Part shown: piece by piece, positions 25,932 through 35,826 of the stretch
Position numbering within the stretch: position 1 is the first letter of the stretch
Layout of the letters: each line of letters starts with the position of its first letter
Assembly (NCBI RefSeq): GCF_000296465.1
Contig: NZ_JH815204.1
Span: forward strand, 867,681-931,680
Length of the DNA stretch: 64,000 nucleotides
Direction: 5' to 3'
Source: Barnesiella intestinihominis YIT 11860
GTDB lineage: Bacteria; Bacteroidota; Bacteroidia; Bacteroidales; Barnesiellaceae
Program-made: the position numbers and the translations under genes
Notes under the pieces: model-generated
Database searches by the model: none
What the model was told of the DNA's origin: nothing
The model's input: only the letters and a program-made list of their open reading frames with translations

Positions 25932-28487
25932 TTAAGACTTTATCACTTTCTGCTTTTTTATACAGTTGCCCGACTCATCGAGAACACTCAGTATATAAGC
26001 ACCCGCAGGCAAGTTATCCATATCGACAGTGTAAACTTTGTCATATACTCTGCCCGAATAGACACAATTGCCCATCATATCGAACAAGGAAACTTTTCCT
26101 ATTTCCGTATCGGAATAAATCGTTAAATTCCTAATTACAGGATTCGGGAATGCACGAATCTGGAAATCATCGTTTTTCATATCCTCCACAGAAGACTCTG
26201 GATGTTCCCCTATTTCAATAATATAAGGATGATTGGAGATATCCAACTCTATTGAATTCACATTGTTCAATACCATTTCGGGAGCAGTCCCCTTAGTCGG
26301 ATTATAAACCCATACCTCGTCATAAGTTTGATCAAAACCGACAGTTATCCGATCGCTACCACCTTCATACTTCTCTCCCCAGATGACCAATTCAAAGGTC
26401 CCGTTATTCTTTTGGAGCAATAAATCATGAACAGTTATCGTGCGGCCTGTAATAGAATAAGTTAATTCACCCGGTTCGTCAATATCTTTATCATCTTTTA
26501 GAATAGTCGTTAGATTATGAAGATAATGAGCCGATTGTCTCGGATTATAAAACTTATCGTAAAAACCGAAACTTTGGTTTCCCGATTCATCTCGTCGGTC
26601 GGTCAGCAAATACATGGCCGTGTAATCAAATCCCTGAGCGAATTGCGCAAGATAAAGCGACATATATAATAATCCCTGCATCTCTTCCGTCACAGCATCG
26701 CTTATCGTAGACCCAGTTTCAGTTGTGACACGGGGTAACGCCTCTAACTCCTCATCGGTCAAATACCCTTTGTATTTATTTAACCACGTCACACCGAAAT
26801 GCCGATACAGCACATCGCAACCCGGTGGCACATTCGTACTCGGCTCAGCGGCTCTCCATGTCTGATTATTTTGTGGAAACTTGAAACTCGGATGATTAAA
26901 ATAGTTGTGTAAATTAGCGACATCGGCAAAAGTTACTCCTCTGAATTCCTCGGGAACTGCCATATCGTCCTCTGGAACTTTGAGATACTGTAACCCGACA
27001 TTTTCTCCCGAAGCTCCACCATACGTAAGGCTCCAAACCGGATAATTATACCCGTCTTTCCCCAACACGGGATCGGCTTTCACATCTTCATACAACTTCT
27101 TCTGCATACGAGCCACCGGCTTCCAATTATTTTTTCCTTCTTTATTCCCTCCGCCGACTTCTCCTTCAAAAATTACATACCAATTTCTATTATTAGGCTC
27201 GTTGTTCCCTTCGATCGCAATAATTGCGTCCGGAGAGGTCGCATCGATAATTCGCTTGACATTATTTATTAAATTGGGAATATTCCGTTCCTGTCCCCCG
27301 GCTCCCAGCCCTGCACTGAATCGAATACCGGCATTATCATACAATTGTTTATACGAAGCTATCGACGTGCCGGCTCCCGGTAACGAAGTCTCCGGCAGAT
27401 TAGTAAGTGAACTCACACTGCCCCCCACACTCGTACGAATCCACCGAGCACCCAAATATCGCATAATCTCCTCGGTGGTATTCACATTTTCACCCCTACT
27501 GTTTATCGATGTATTCATGCCAATGGAATTGAGAAACCGATTGGCCGGCACAGCTTTGAACGTTCCACTTATATCTTCAACCACCTCGTAAGGACACGGT
27601 GACAAACTATTAAAATCAATCAGGCTGGTCGACCGCCCCAACTGTACCGTGGCTTCTTCGTTCAATATACCAGCCATTTCATAATATTTGATTTTACAAA
27701 ATCCGATAACATTGTCATCAGAGGGCTCTTCTGGTATCGCACCGTTATCTAAAATAGAAACATTACCCCCTAAATGTTTTAAAGAACCAAAACCGTTCAA
27801 TCGCTGCAAAGACCGATTATTCGTCAGCACCAAATCTCCTCCGATATAAGTCAAAGGCATGTTCTCTGTATTATCCCCATTGGTGAAATAATAAAGACGA
27901 CTACACCCATCGACCACAAAATCACCTTCTACTTTTTCCAAATAAGGGAATATCTTTTGTGGTTTATTCATTGCAGTGGTTATATTGGTCAACTTCAAAT
28001 CGCCCTGTACCTCACGTATCTTCGAAAAAGATTTATCAAGATGTGCCGTAGCCGCCCCCGTCATGACTTGGGGACAATTTTCTATAATAAAATCGCCATG
28101 AATAACCGAGAACTTATCTTCATCGGCAAATGCATCCATATCGCTCAATACAGGACAATCCCTAAACACAAAACCGGCTTCACTACAATCGATCACATCT
28201 ATCAACCCTGTTGTAGTAGTCAATTGAGAAAGACCTTCCATCGTCAACGTTCCCGTAATTTTCTTTACTCTATCGGTCAATTTCAAAATCTCTGACTCTG
28301 GAATCATCTCGCTTCCCTCCGGTTCAATCAAAGTCAAATTCTCAACAGTCTCTTCCACCGAACCGGCCGTAAACTCCTTTAACTCCGAAAGCCCATTCAA
28401 CGTGTAACTGTTTTGGGCGGCAACAAATCCGCACATTACATACGGAATAACCAACACCCTAAAAATACTACTACATATCTTTTTCAT
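25932..28487 (-). CDS. Secreted clan GH-A hydrolase with N-terminal L-domain-like repeats and sorting domain
   Basis: Predicted protein of 851 residues with a signal peptide (to about VAAQ, residue 25). Residues 26-260 are leucine-rich or receptor-L-domain-like repeats (KITGTLTMEGL, VIHGDFIIENCP, EVQGDLKLTNI, KVEGDFVVDGC, YIGGDLVLTNN, LGGNVSILDNG), which form a short right-handed helix in known proteins. Residues about 315-690 are a clan GH-A-like barrel with a likely acid/base Glu430 (AIEGNNEPNNRNW) and nucleophile Glu590 (VTTETGS). A type IX-type domain closes it (FPNPVIRNLTIYS, GNCVYSG, PAGAYILSVLDESGN). I do not recognise a named GH family. It could instead be a glycan-binding protein built on a hydrolase fold. 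It lies directly after the PKD lipoprotein gene. Confidence 0.68.
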   Translation of the reverse strand: MKKICSSIFRVLVIPYVMCGFVAAQNSYTLNGLSELKEFTAGSVEETVENLTLIEPEGSEMIPESEILKLTDRVKKITGTLTMEGLSQLTTTTGLIDVIDCSEAGFVFRDCPVLSDMDAFADEDKFSVIHGDFIIENCPQVMTGAATAHLDKSFSKIREVQGDLKLTNITTAMNKPQKIFPYLEKVEGDFVVDGCSRLYYFTNGDNTENMPLTYIGGDLVLTNNRSLQRLNGFGSLKHLGGNVSILDNGAIPEEPSDDNVIGFCKIKYYEMAGILNEEATVQLGRSTSLIDFNSLSPCPYEVVEDISGTFKAVPANRFLNSIGMNTSINSRGENVNTTEEIMRYLGARWIRTSVGGSVSSLTNLPETSLPGAGTSIASYKQLYDNAGIRFSAGLGAGGQERNIPNLINNVKRIIDATSPDAIIAIEGNNEPNNRNWYVIFEGEVGGGNKEGKNNWKPVARMQKKLYEDVKADPVLGKDGYNYPVWSLTYGGASGENVGLQYLKVPEDDMAVPEEFRGVTFADVANLHNYFNHPSFKFPQNNQTWRAAEPSTNVPPGCDVLYRHFGVTWLNKYKGYLTDEELEALPRVTTETGSTISDAVTEEMQGLLYMSLYLAQFAQGFDYTAMYLLTDRRDESGNQSFGFYDKFYNPRQSAHYLHNLTTILKDDKDIDEPGELTYSITGRTITVHDLLLQKNNGTFELVIWGEKYEGGSDRITVGFDQTYDEVWVYNPTKGTAPEMVLNNVNSIELDISNHPYIIEIGEHPESSVEDMKNDDFQIRAFPNPVIRNLTIYSDTEIGKVSLFDMMGNCVYSGRVYDKVYTVDMDNLPAGAYILSVLDESGNCIKKQKVIKS

Positions 28488-28510
28488 CGTATAAAAATTA
28501 AATTATCTGT

Positions 28511-29368
28511 TTAATTACTTTTCACAGAAACCGTATTGGTTACCGTAACCGTCTCGCCTGTAATCCCCCTTACCGTCAATGTTACATTATAATCGCCAAC
28601 AGCTCCATATTGATGTTTCGGATTAATTTCATGCGAAATCGCCGACCCATCTCCAAAATCCCAAGAGAAAGGCTCCTCGCCCGAAAAGAAATCCCAATAA
28701 AGAGAAGAATTAGTAAATACGAACGTATCGAATGAGCTACCGTCGAGTTGTGTAGTAAATGTAGCTACTGGTATCGTTATTTTCGTATCAATCAATATAA
28801 TGCCTGTATTCAGCTGTTTATTCACACGATTATTCTCATCAGAAATCACAATACCCATAGCATACTTTTTAGGAGCATCTTTTCTCAAAAAATCCAATGC
28901 CACGGAGACATCAAAAGTCGTTTCGTTTTTCCCATCGGGTATTTGGATATTTTGTGGTATTTGAAGGACATATTCAGAAGGCAAAACTTCCACATCGGTC
29001 AAAACACCATTATCTATCAAAGTTTGAACCGTATCCGTATTCAACATTACCGAAACATTTACAGAGCCTTTAATAGTTTTTCCCGTACCCGAACGATAAA
29101 TACCCAACGGAATAACAAAGGCATTATCGGCGTTCCTCACTGTATATTTCATCGGTTGTCCCGGCGTAGGAGAAACCCACGCCGTCGATGCTCCTTCTTC
29201 AATCGTATAGATACCGTCAGGTGAAATACTCCCATTAACAGCAATCGGTAAATAAACCAAAGATTCGGGATAAGGAATATCTACAATTTCATCGTATTGA
29301 CATGATGTAGCAAACAAAAAGCAAATTGCAGTCACAAGTAAAAGACGATTTTTTATCATTGATTTCAT
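28511..29368 (-). CDS. Surface glycan-binding lipoprotein with PKD domain
   Basis: Predicted protein of 285 residues with a lipoprotein signal (LLLVTAICFLFATSC). The N-terminal region resembles DUF1735-type (BT_3987-like) domains of Sus-associated surface proteins: ESLVYLPIAVNGSISPDGIYTI, NTDTVQTLIDNG, PSEYVLQIPQNIQIPDGKNE and KYAMGIVISDENNRVNKQLNTGIILID. A PKD domain follows at about 200-283 (WDFGDGSAISHEINPKHQYGAVGDYNVTLTV). Proteins of this kind bind glycans next to SusCD on the cell surface. It lies 30 bases after the second susD gene, the usual position of a SusE-like binding protein. Binding target unknown. Confidence 0.78.
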   Translation of the reverse strand: MKSMIKNRLLLVTAICFLFATSCQYDEIVDIPYPESLVYLPIAVNGSISPDGIYTIEEGASTAWVSPTPGQPMKYTVRNADNAFVIPLGIYRSGTGKTIKGSVNVSVMLNTDTVQTLIDNGVLTDVEVLPSEYVLQIPQNIQIPDGKNETTFDVSVALDFLRKDAPKKYAMGIVISDENNRVNKQLNTGIILIDTKITIPVATFTTQLDGSSFDTFVFTNSSLYWDFFSGEEPFSWDFGDGSAISHEINPKHQYGAVGDYNVTLTVRGITGETVTVTNTVSVKSN

Positions 29369-29398
29369 CTTATTTCGTGTTTATTAGTTATTATCTCT

Positions 29399-31129
29399 TT
29401 ACCAAAGTGGATTCTGTACCCAACCGGTCGTATTAAGATCGGCCTGAGGAATCGGATATAAATACATTTTCGGCTCGAATGTTCTTTTTTCCACCTCAAT
29501 GGGTTTATATTCGAACTCTTCATCTGAAATTTTCGTTATTTCCACGCCCCGAAGCGGTGCGCCCAATGTCTCTGGCGCAATCATCCAACGACGCACATCC
29601 CAAAAACGATGATCCTCGAAAGCCAATTCCACCCGACGTTCGTTCCGAATCTTTTCTCTCAACTCCTCTTTCGATATAGCCGTAGGTACAGCCGGCATTT
29701 CAACACCGACTCGATTCCTCACTTGATTCAAAGCCCTGACGGCATTTAACCGGTAACCAACATTACCCGTAGGCCCATAAGCCTCATTCATGGCTTCTGC
29801 ATAACTCAATAAGATTTCGGCGTATCTCATTATTACCCAATGATGCACACTCGTACGGTTCTGCAACAAATCTAAATTAGGATCTATGAATTTATAAATA
29901 TAATAGCCGGTACGCGTGGCATGAATAACACCCTTTCCATCTCGACCGCCGGTCCATGCTTCGATCGTACGATCCTTGAATTCCACGTTATTCGTCAAAA
30001 TCGACATCGCTAACCGAGGGTCTCTATTGGCATAAGGATTGGACTTATGCTCCGGATTATTCCAATCAAACGGAGTACCGTCAATCATCTCATAAGCATC
30101 CACCAAATTCTGTGAAGGCGTATTCCCGCTCTGTCCCAAATTATATCCAACCGGATAATTATTCTTTTCAAAAGTATTGGTCGAACCGTATCGTCTGTCG
30201 AATATTATCTCACCATTCTGATAATCCCGTATTAAACGATACTCGTCCATCGGATATTTATTTCCCAAAGTCGTAATAAAATCGTTACAAGCCGCAGCGG
30301 CCTCCTCCCAACGTTCTTGCTGGCTCTTCCCGTCTTGCATGGAAATATATTCTTTATGAGTATAACCGGGAGCCCACTCCTCTGGCTTATTAAACAAATC
30401 GCTAGCCGCATAAAGTAAAGCTCTACACTTCAACCCCATAGCAGCTCCTTTCGTTGCACGACCCAAATTATTGGCAACGTCGGTCATTCTATCGGGAGCC
30501 TGTAAAACTGCCGCAGCCGAGTCGCACTCACTGACAATAAACCTTATACAAGCAGATAAGGAATCTCTCGAAAAAGTCGACAAATCGGATTTCAAACCCA
30601 GCGGTTCCGTTATAATAGGAACACCGCCATACCGTTTCACCAATTCGAAATAATAGTAAGCTCTCAAAAAACGAGCCTCATATTTCCATCGATGAATATT
30701 ATTCAATCGATTCTGATAATCTTGCTGTTTTGTAGGGTCATATTTCAAATAATCCAAATCGACCTCGTCAGATTCTTTCAAAAATAAATTCGCAGCAAAT
30801 ATTCCTTCAAAGTTACGTTCCCACGCCGATCCGTCTGGATTATTATTGGCATTCCAGCTACCTACGTTAAAACCATGAATAGAAGCTGTTTCCAAAGTAT
30901 ATTCAGCCTCGTCGCTCGCAGCCGCCATCATTGCACCGTCCAGATAAGAAAGGCCGTCTGGCAAATAAGAATAAAGACCTATCGATCGAGCCAATGTATT
31001 ATTATACGAAACATTAGCAAACTCTTCTGTTAAATTAGTCTCCGCCTTAGGATCGAGGAGATCGTCACACGAATAGAAAACTACCGAAAACAATAGCCCG
31101 ACAATAACCGGAATCTTATATGGTTTCAT
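29399..31129 (-). CDS. SusD/RagB-family glycan-binding lipoprotein (pair 2)
   Basis: Predicted outer-membrane lipoprotein of 576 residues; the signal ends VVFYSCDDLLDPKAETNLTEEF. Family markers include RWKYEARFLRAYYYFELVKRYGGVPII, PYANRDPRLAMSILTNN, VMRYAEILLSYAEAMNEAYGP-like text and EKIRNERRVELAFEDHRFWDVRRWM. SusD proteins cap the SusC transporter from outside and capture oligosaccharides. It lies 17 bases downstream of the short susC gene and surely pairs with it. Length and order are normal for the family. Confidence 0.95.
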   Translation of the reverse strand: MKPYKIPVIVGLLFSVVFYSCDDLLDPKAETNLTEEFANVSYNNTLARSIGLYSYLPDGLSYLDGAMMAAASDEAEYTLETASIHGFNVGSWNANNNPDGSAWERNFEGIFAANLFLKESDEVDLDYLKYDPTKQQDYQNRLNNIHRWKYEARFLRAYYYFELVKRYGGVPIITEPLGLKSDLSTFSRDSLSACIRFIVSECDSAAAVLQAPDRMTDVANNLGRATKGAAMGLKCRALLYAASDLFNKPEEWAPGYTHKEYISMQDGKSQQERWEEAAAACNDFITTLGNKYPMDEYRLIRDYQNGEIIFDRRYGSTNTFEKNNYPVGYNLGQSGNTPSQNLVDAYEMIDGTPFDWNNPEHKSNPYANRDPRLAMSILTNNVEFKDRTIEAWTGGRDGKGVIHATRTGYYIYKFIDPNLDLLQNRTSVHHWVIMRYAEILLSYAEAMNEAYGPTGNVGYRLNAVRALNQVRNRVGVEMPAVPTAISKEELREKIRNERRVELAFEDHRFWDVRRWMIAPETLGAPLRGVEITKISDEEFEYKPIEVEKRTFEPKMYLYPIPQADLNTTGWVQNPLW

Positions 31130-31146
31130 AATACTTAATTTTAATA

Positions 31147-33960
31147 TTAAAGTTGAACACTAAGTCCTAAACTCACCGTCCTCATTGCCGGATAACCGGT
31201 CATAGTCTCCGGGTCGGTAAATCCGTCCATATGGTCTAACGAGAACAAGTTAGTCCCATTCATGAAAACTCTTACTCCTTCAATTTTTATCTTTCGAGTC
31301 AAATTCTTCGGAATTGTATACCCTATCTCCAAAGAACGAAGTTTCAAAAAATCACCGTTCTTCTGCCAAAAAGAAGAAGACTGATAATTGTTCAGATTAT
31401 TGGAGGCCGAAAGCCGAGGATAAGTAGCTGTCGATTTTGTATCCTCTGTCCACCTATTCAGTGCAATAGAAGAAATCTGTCCATCATTCTGGAAGGCTTC
31501 GAAATATGAGCCGCTCCAATAAACCGACCGATTCAAAGCTCCTTGAAATAAAACATCGAAATCAAAACCCTTATATGTCAATCCCGCATGCAAACCCAAA
31601 GTACACTCAGGGACATCGGTATAACCTATGGCTTTAAAATCTTCCGAATCGATTCTTTTATCGTTATTTAAATCGGCATACTTCAAATCGCCCGGTTGAA
31701 CCGCTGCAAAAGTCTGCTTCGGCGAACTATCTATTTCGTTTTGGTCGTTAAAGAACCCCAGTGCTTCTAACAAAAACGGTTGATCAACCCTATGCCCGGT
31801 TCTATACTGATAAGCATAATTTTGAGGAGCCTCGGCATTATACAATATTTTATTTCTTGCAAACCAAGCACTTGCCTCCACAAACCAGGTCAAATCTTTG
31901 GTTTCTTTTCCGGTATAACGCACCACAGCCTCGAATCCTTGGTTACTCACCCGCCCTATATTCAATTCAGGACGCTTGAATCCTACAAAACTAGGAAGTA
32001 CATCATACGGCATCGTCAAAATATCATATCGCTTTTCTTTGAAATAATCAGCCGTAATGCTTAATCTATCGAAAAGAACGGCATCGATACCGATATTAAA
32101 TTTTCTGTCTTTTTCCCATGTAGCATCTGGATTGGCATAATAATTCTGAACGTAATAATACGATGCAGCATTCGACTGACCGAGATAATAGTTTCCACCT
32201 GTATAATACTGATTATACGGGAATCTTGTAGATCCGTTATCTTTATTCCCTGTGAGTCCATACGAAGCCCTCAATTTAAGGTAATCTACTATTTTGTTAC
32301 CTTTTAGGAACTCTTCATTAGAAATCACATACCCCAACGATCCGGCCGGAAAAAATCCAAAACGTTTTCCGCGTGCATAATTATCGTTGCCCGAGTAAGC
32401 AAAGGAAAACTCTGCAACGTACCGCTTATCGTAAGAATAAGTCAAGCGACCACCCGAAACGATATCCTTATACGGTAAATCGGTAGATGATACGTTATAT
32501 TCCTCATAACCACCCATCAACATAGCATCCACATGATGCTCTCCGAAAACCCTATCATAGTTCACAAAACCATGAACGACAAAATTCCGCCATTGATTAT
32601 ACGCACTTTCGCTTATAGACATAGAAGAGGTTTCACCAAACTGTTGTCCGGACATATCATATCGGGCATAATCCCTAGATGCTATGGTATACGATTTATA
32701 TATCGTATTGAAACCGACCGCTCCCGAAATACTCAACCCCGGGGTAATCATACCCAAATCGCCTATTAACTTAGCGGACAATTGTGCAGATCGCTTATTC
32801 GTAGAATAATATCCTGTTTCTGTAATCTCTGCCCACGGATTATAATAGGCAGAATTACCTCCTATTTGGCCATTTTCATGATAAATCGGAAACGCATTGG
32901 GCGGAAGTTTTGCAATTAAATTGAATACATTCGTACTATATTCACCGCTTACGTCATTCCTTACTCGCCCAGGATTCACACGATCCTCTACACTTCCCCC
33001 CAAAGTAAATTCCGAAGAGATGCGTTTCGACAATTTCACATCGACATTCGTCCTGAAATTATATCGCGTATACGAAAAGTCCTTCGTATAATCCGACTCT
33101 TTTTCTGTACCCTTATATAATCCCTTATTCGTCGCGACATTCAATAAAACGAAGTATCGTACGACATCGGAACCACCTCTTGCCGACAAATCATAGTCGG
33201 CAAGAGGCGAAAGAGTTCGAAGCAGTTGATTATACCAATTCACATTCGGATACCTATATTTATCCGTTCCATTCTTATAAGCCTCCAAATCGGCAGGAGA
33301 ATACACCTCAGAGCCCGGACCTAAATCGTTAACCATAGCTTCGTTGTATAACTGGGCATAGTCATACGATCCTAAAAAATCCGGTAACCTCATGGCCTGC
33401 TGCATACCGAAGCGAATGCCCAGTTTCAGTTCCAAAGGTGCATTCACACCTCTCTTTGTCTTTACAAGCAATACACCATTGGCAGCCTTATTCCCATATA
33501 TCGCCGCAGAGGCAGCATCCTTTAACAAATTAACCGACTCTATTTCCTGAGGCGTCAACTGTTGAAATAATTCCAACGTAGAAGGGAAACCGTCAATTAT
33601 AATAGTAACGTCCCGCCCTGTTCCAAACGTGCTTATACCGCGAGCATGCAACGTAGGGGCATCGTTCCCGGGCTCTCCACTCTGTTGACCCACTGTAAGT
33701 CCCGGAAGTCTCGCATATAAAGTATTTGCAACATTCGTGGTAAACGACTTCGACATTTCATCTCCCTTTACAGAAGATATCGCACCTGTCATTTCCCATT
33801 CTGCCCGCTCTCCATAAGCAATCGGAATCATTTTCTCAGAAAACGTCGAATCGGTATGAACCACCTGAGCAGATAAAAGCCCAGTAAACAACAAACCTTG
33901 AACCAGCAAAAATATTTTATGCTTCATGAGGCAATCTTTCTTTATCTTCATGTTGATCAT
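31147..33960 (-). CDS. Short SusC/RagA-type TonB-dependent outer-membrane transporter (pair 2)
   Basis: Predicted protein of 937 residues; the probable signal peptide begins at an inner Met (MKHKIFLLVQGLLFTGLLSAQ, ATG 33927), although ATG 33951 or 33960 is possible. The plug domain (ARLPGLTVGQQSGEPGNDAPTLHARG, IIIDGFPS, INLLKDAASAAIYG-like VNLLKDAASAAIYGNKAANGVLLVKTKRG) and a beta-barrel are present to the C-terminal VSLGLSVQL. Unlike its neighbour, it lacks both the STN and the carboxypeptidase-regulatory-like domain, and the usual DEVVVVGYG TonB-box region is reduced to KMIPIAYGERAEWEMTG. It should import oligosaccharides with its SusD partner, but its coupling to TonB may differ. It cannot itself signal through an STN domain. 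Confidence 0.92.
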   Translation of the reverse strand: MINMKIKKDCLMKHKIFLLVQGLLFTGLLSAQVVHTDSTFSEKMIPIAYGERAEWEMTGAISSVKGDEMSKSFTTNVANTLYARLPGLTVGQQSGEPGNDAPTLHARGISTFGTGRDVTIIIDGFPSTLELFQQLTPQEIESVNLLKDAASAAIYGNKAANGVLLVKTKRGVNAPLELKLGIRFGMQQAMRLPDFLGSYDYAQLYNEAMVNDLGPGSEVYSPADLEAYKNGTDKYRYPNVNWYNQLLRTLSPLADYDLSARGGSDVVRYFVLLNVATNKGLYKGTEKESDYTKDFSYTRYNFRTNVDVKLSKRISSEFTLGGSVEDRVNPGRVRNDVSGEYSTNVFNLIAKLPPNAFPIYHENGQIGGNSAYYNPWAEITETGYYSTNKRSAQLSAKLIGDLGMITPGLSISGAVGFNTIYKSYTIASRDYARYDMSGQQFGETSSMSISESAYNQWRNFVVHGFVNYDRVFGEHHVDAMLMGGYEEYNVSSTDLPYKDIVSGGRLTYSYDKRYVAEFSFAYSGNDNYARGKRFGFFPAGSLGYVISNEEFLKGNKIVDYLKLRASYGLTGNKDNGSTRFPYNQYYTGGNYYLGQSNAASYYYVQNYYANPDATWEKDRKFNIGIDAVLFDRLSITADYFKEKRYDILTMPYDVLPSFVGFKRPELNIGRVSNQGFEAVVRYTGKETKDLTWFVEASAWFARNKILYNAEAPQNYAYQYRTGHRVDQPFLLEALGFFNDQNEIDSSPKQTFAAVQPGDLKYADLNNDKRIDSEDFKAIGYTDVPECTLGLHAGLTYKGFDFDVLFQGALNRSVYWSGSYFEAFQNDGQISSIALNRWTEDTKSTATYPRLSASNNLNNYQSSSFWQKNGDFLKLRSLEIGYTIPKNLTRKIKIEGVRVFMNGTNLFSLDHMDGFTDPETMTGYPAMRTVSLGLSVQL

Positions 33961-33972
33961 AGTACATCTGAA

Positions 33973-35796
33973 TTAATAACCTGGATTCTGTATCAAATAT
34001 CCCTTATTAACCTCGTTCGTAGAAAACGGGTGCAAATACATTTTTTTCGTAAATGTACGGTTCTCATACAAATAGGGCGTATAGCGGAACTCTTGCGGAC
34101 TCGAATTAATCCAATAAATCTTAATGCCATACATAGCTCCACTCATCACTCCTTCTTGCTCGGCAATCATCCAACGACGCACATCCCAAAAACGATGGTT
34201 ATCGAACGCTAATTCAATAGCTCGTTCATTACGAACCAATTCCCTAAAATCGGAATAGATTCCACTACCCGACAAAATAGCCGGTTGTCCCGAACGCTCG
34301 CGAATAATATTTATAGCCTCTCTTGCCGAATATTTATAACCATGTTTATCGTCCGGTCCATAAGCCTCATTCATAGCCTCGGCAAAATTCAAATAAATTT
34401 CGTTCAATTGGAAAAGTGTAGAATTGGGAACAGGCTCTTGGTTATCGGGACGCATGATAGACGGAGAGACTAACTTATGCAACCAAAATCCTCCATAACA
34501 ATCCTTGATATGCTTGCCGGCCGCAACGCCCAGTTCTTCATTGGCTTCCCAAAGCTGAACCTCGGGCGTCTGTGAATTCCACCAAGATAAATTATATGCG
34601 ATAGTCTGTGCAAAACGTCTATCCAAATTTGCCAACTTCGCTTGTAAATCATCGCCACCGTTCCATTCGACCTTATTACCATCACGATCTTCATACTTAC
34701 GCACAAAGTTCAACAAAGGCGTCGTCCCGTTTGTACCCGAACTACCGGCAATAATCGAGCCCGGAATAATACCCGACCACGGACGATTCCAACAACCCAT
34801 ACCCTGAGCGGCCTTCTCGGCTAAAATAATCTCGGGATTATCATACACCTCCCAACTATATTGATAATTGGCATCCACTCCCTGATCGGTAATCAAATAA
34901 CAACCATTCGTTTCCGCCCAGCGAATGCAAGAATCGGCAACTGCGGCAGCACGCTCCCACCACACCATATTTTTAGGTTCGTTCAAACAAATGAGATTAT
35001 TATTCGTCCCAAAATCCATATAAGGCTCGTTGGTATTAAACAACGGACTAGCTGCATAAAGCAATACCTTAGACTTTAACGCCAACGCTACTCCCTTATG
35101 AACACGCCCCCTCAGATTCTGCAAAGCATTATCGAGCAAAGCCGGATAAGCCTCGTCAATATCCTGCAAGATGAAAAAAAGCATCTCCCTTAAACTGGCA
35201 CGAGGTATTTTCAAATTATCGTCCAACTGCAAGCGTTCCCGAATAATAGGCATCCCGCCATAACGCTTCATCATCTCAAAATAATTCAACGCTCTTATCA
35301 GCTTAGCCTCGGCTATCAACTGGTCTCTATATTCAGGAGTAATATCGGGGACATCATAAATCCTGTCCAAAAGAACCGTTATCTTCCTGATAGCTACAAA
35401 ACGATAATCAAATCGAGAATCATCGGTACGATTAGCCGAGATAGAACCCTCGTTCCACCAGTTCATGCGATACCAGTTGGCACACGTTTCGGCCTCATCG
35501 CAAGCTCCGGCGAAAATGTTCTCGTCCCTATTGGAATAAACATTCGAGTTTGCCGAAGCATACCCTAAATTAGAATGGATACCCATCTGATAAATACTCG
35601 TTAAGAATGTCTCCACTTGTGTTCTCGATGAAAATATAGTATCTTCTGTCACATCTCCTCCCGGCGGTTTCTCCAAATAGTTTCCCATCATATCTTCGCA
35701 CGATACGACAGCGACCGGCAACACCAGAACTAATAAGATTAGTAAGGGAGAAACAAGCTGTTTAAGCCTTTTCAAATTTATATTCTTTAAATACAT
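33973..35796 (-). CDS. SusD/RagB-family glycan-binding lipoprotein (pair 1)
   Basis: Predicted outer-membrane lipoprotein of 607 residues. ATG 35796 gives MYLKNINLKRLKQLVSPLLILLVLVLPVAVVSC with a lipidated Cys; the frame extends to a TTG at 35826 but without sense as a signal peptide. SusD markers are LIAEAKLIRALNYFEMMKRYGGMPIIRERL, KVLLYAASPLFN, LNEIYLNFAEAMNEAYGPDD and LVRNERAIELAFDNHRFWDVRRWM. It lies 30 bases after the large susC gene and 13 bases before the second susC. It should bind the same glycan class as its SusC partner at the cell surface. Confidence 0.94.
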   Translation of the reverse strand: MYLKNINLKRLKQLVSPLLILLVLVLPVAVVSCEDMMGNYLEKPPGGDVTEDTIFSSRTQVETFLTSIYQMGIHSNLGYASANSNVYSNRDENIFAGACDEAETCANWYRMNWWNEGSISANRTDDSRFDYRFVAIRKITVLLDRIYDVPDITPEYRDQLIAEAKLIRALNYFEMMKRYGGMPIIRERLQLDDNLKIPRASLREMLFFILQDIDEAYPALLDNALQNLRGRVHKGVALALKSKVLLYAASPLFNTNEPYMDFGTNNNLICLNEPKNMVWWERAAAVADSCIRWAETNGCYLITDQGVDANYQYSWEVYDNPEIILAEKAAQGMGCWNRPWSGIIPGSIIAGSSGTNGTTPLLNFVRKYEDRDGNKVEWNGGDDLQAKLANLDRRFAQTIAYNLSWWNSQTPEVQLWEANEELGVAAGKHIKDCYGGFWLHKLVSPSIMRPDNQEPVPNSTLFQLNEIYLNFAEAMNEAYGPDDKHGYKYSAREAINIIRERSGQPAILSGSGIYSDFRELVRNERAIELAFDNHRFWDVRRWMIAEQEGVMSGAMYGIKIYWINSSPQEFRYTPYLYENRTFTKKMYLHPFSTNEVNKGYLIQNPGY

Positions 35797-35826
35797 GGTA
35801 TAATATTTTAGGTCGTTACTATCCAA

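Noticed and set aside
35796-35826. TTG start for the first SusD-like protein
   Set aside because: ATG 35796 gives a proper lipoprotein signal peptide; the extension is charged and lies in the short gap after susC.
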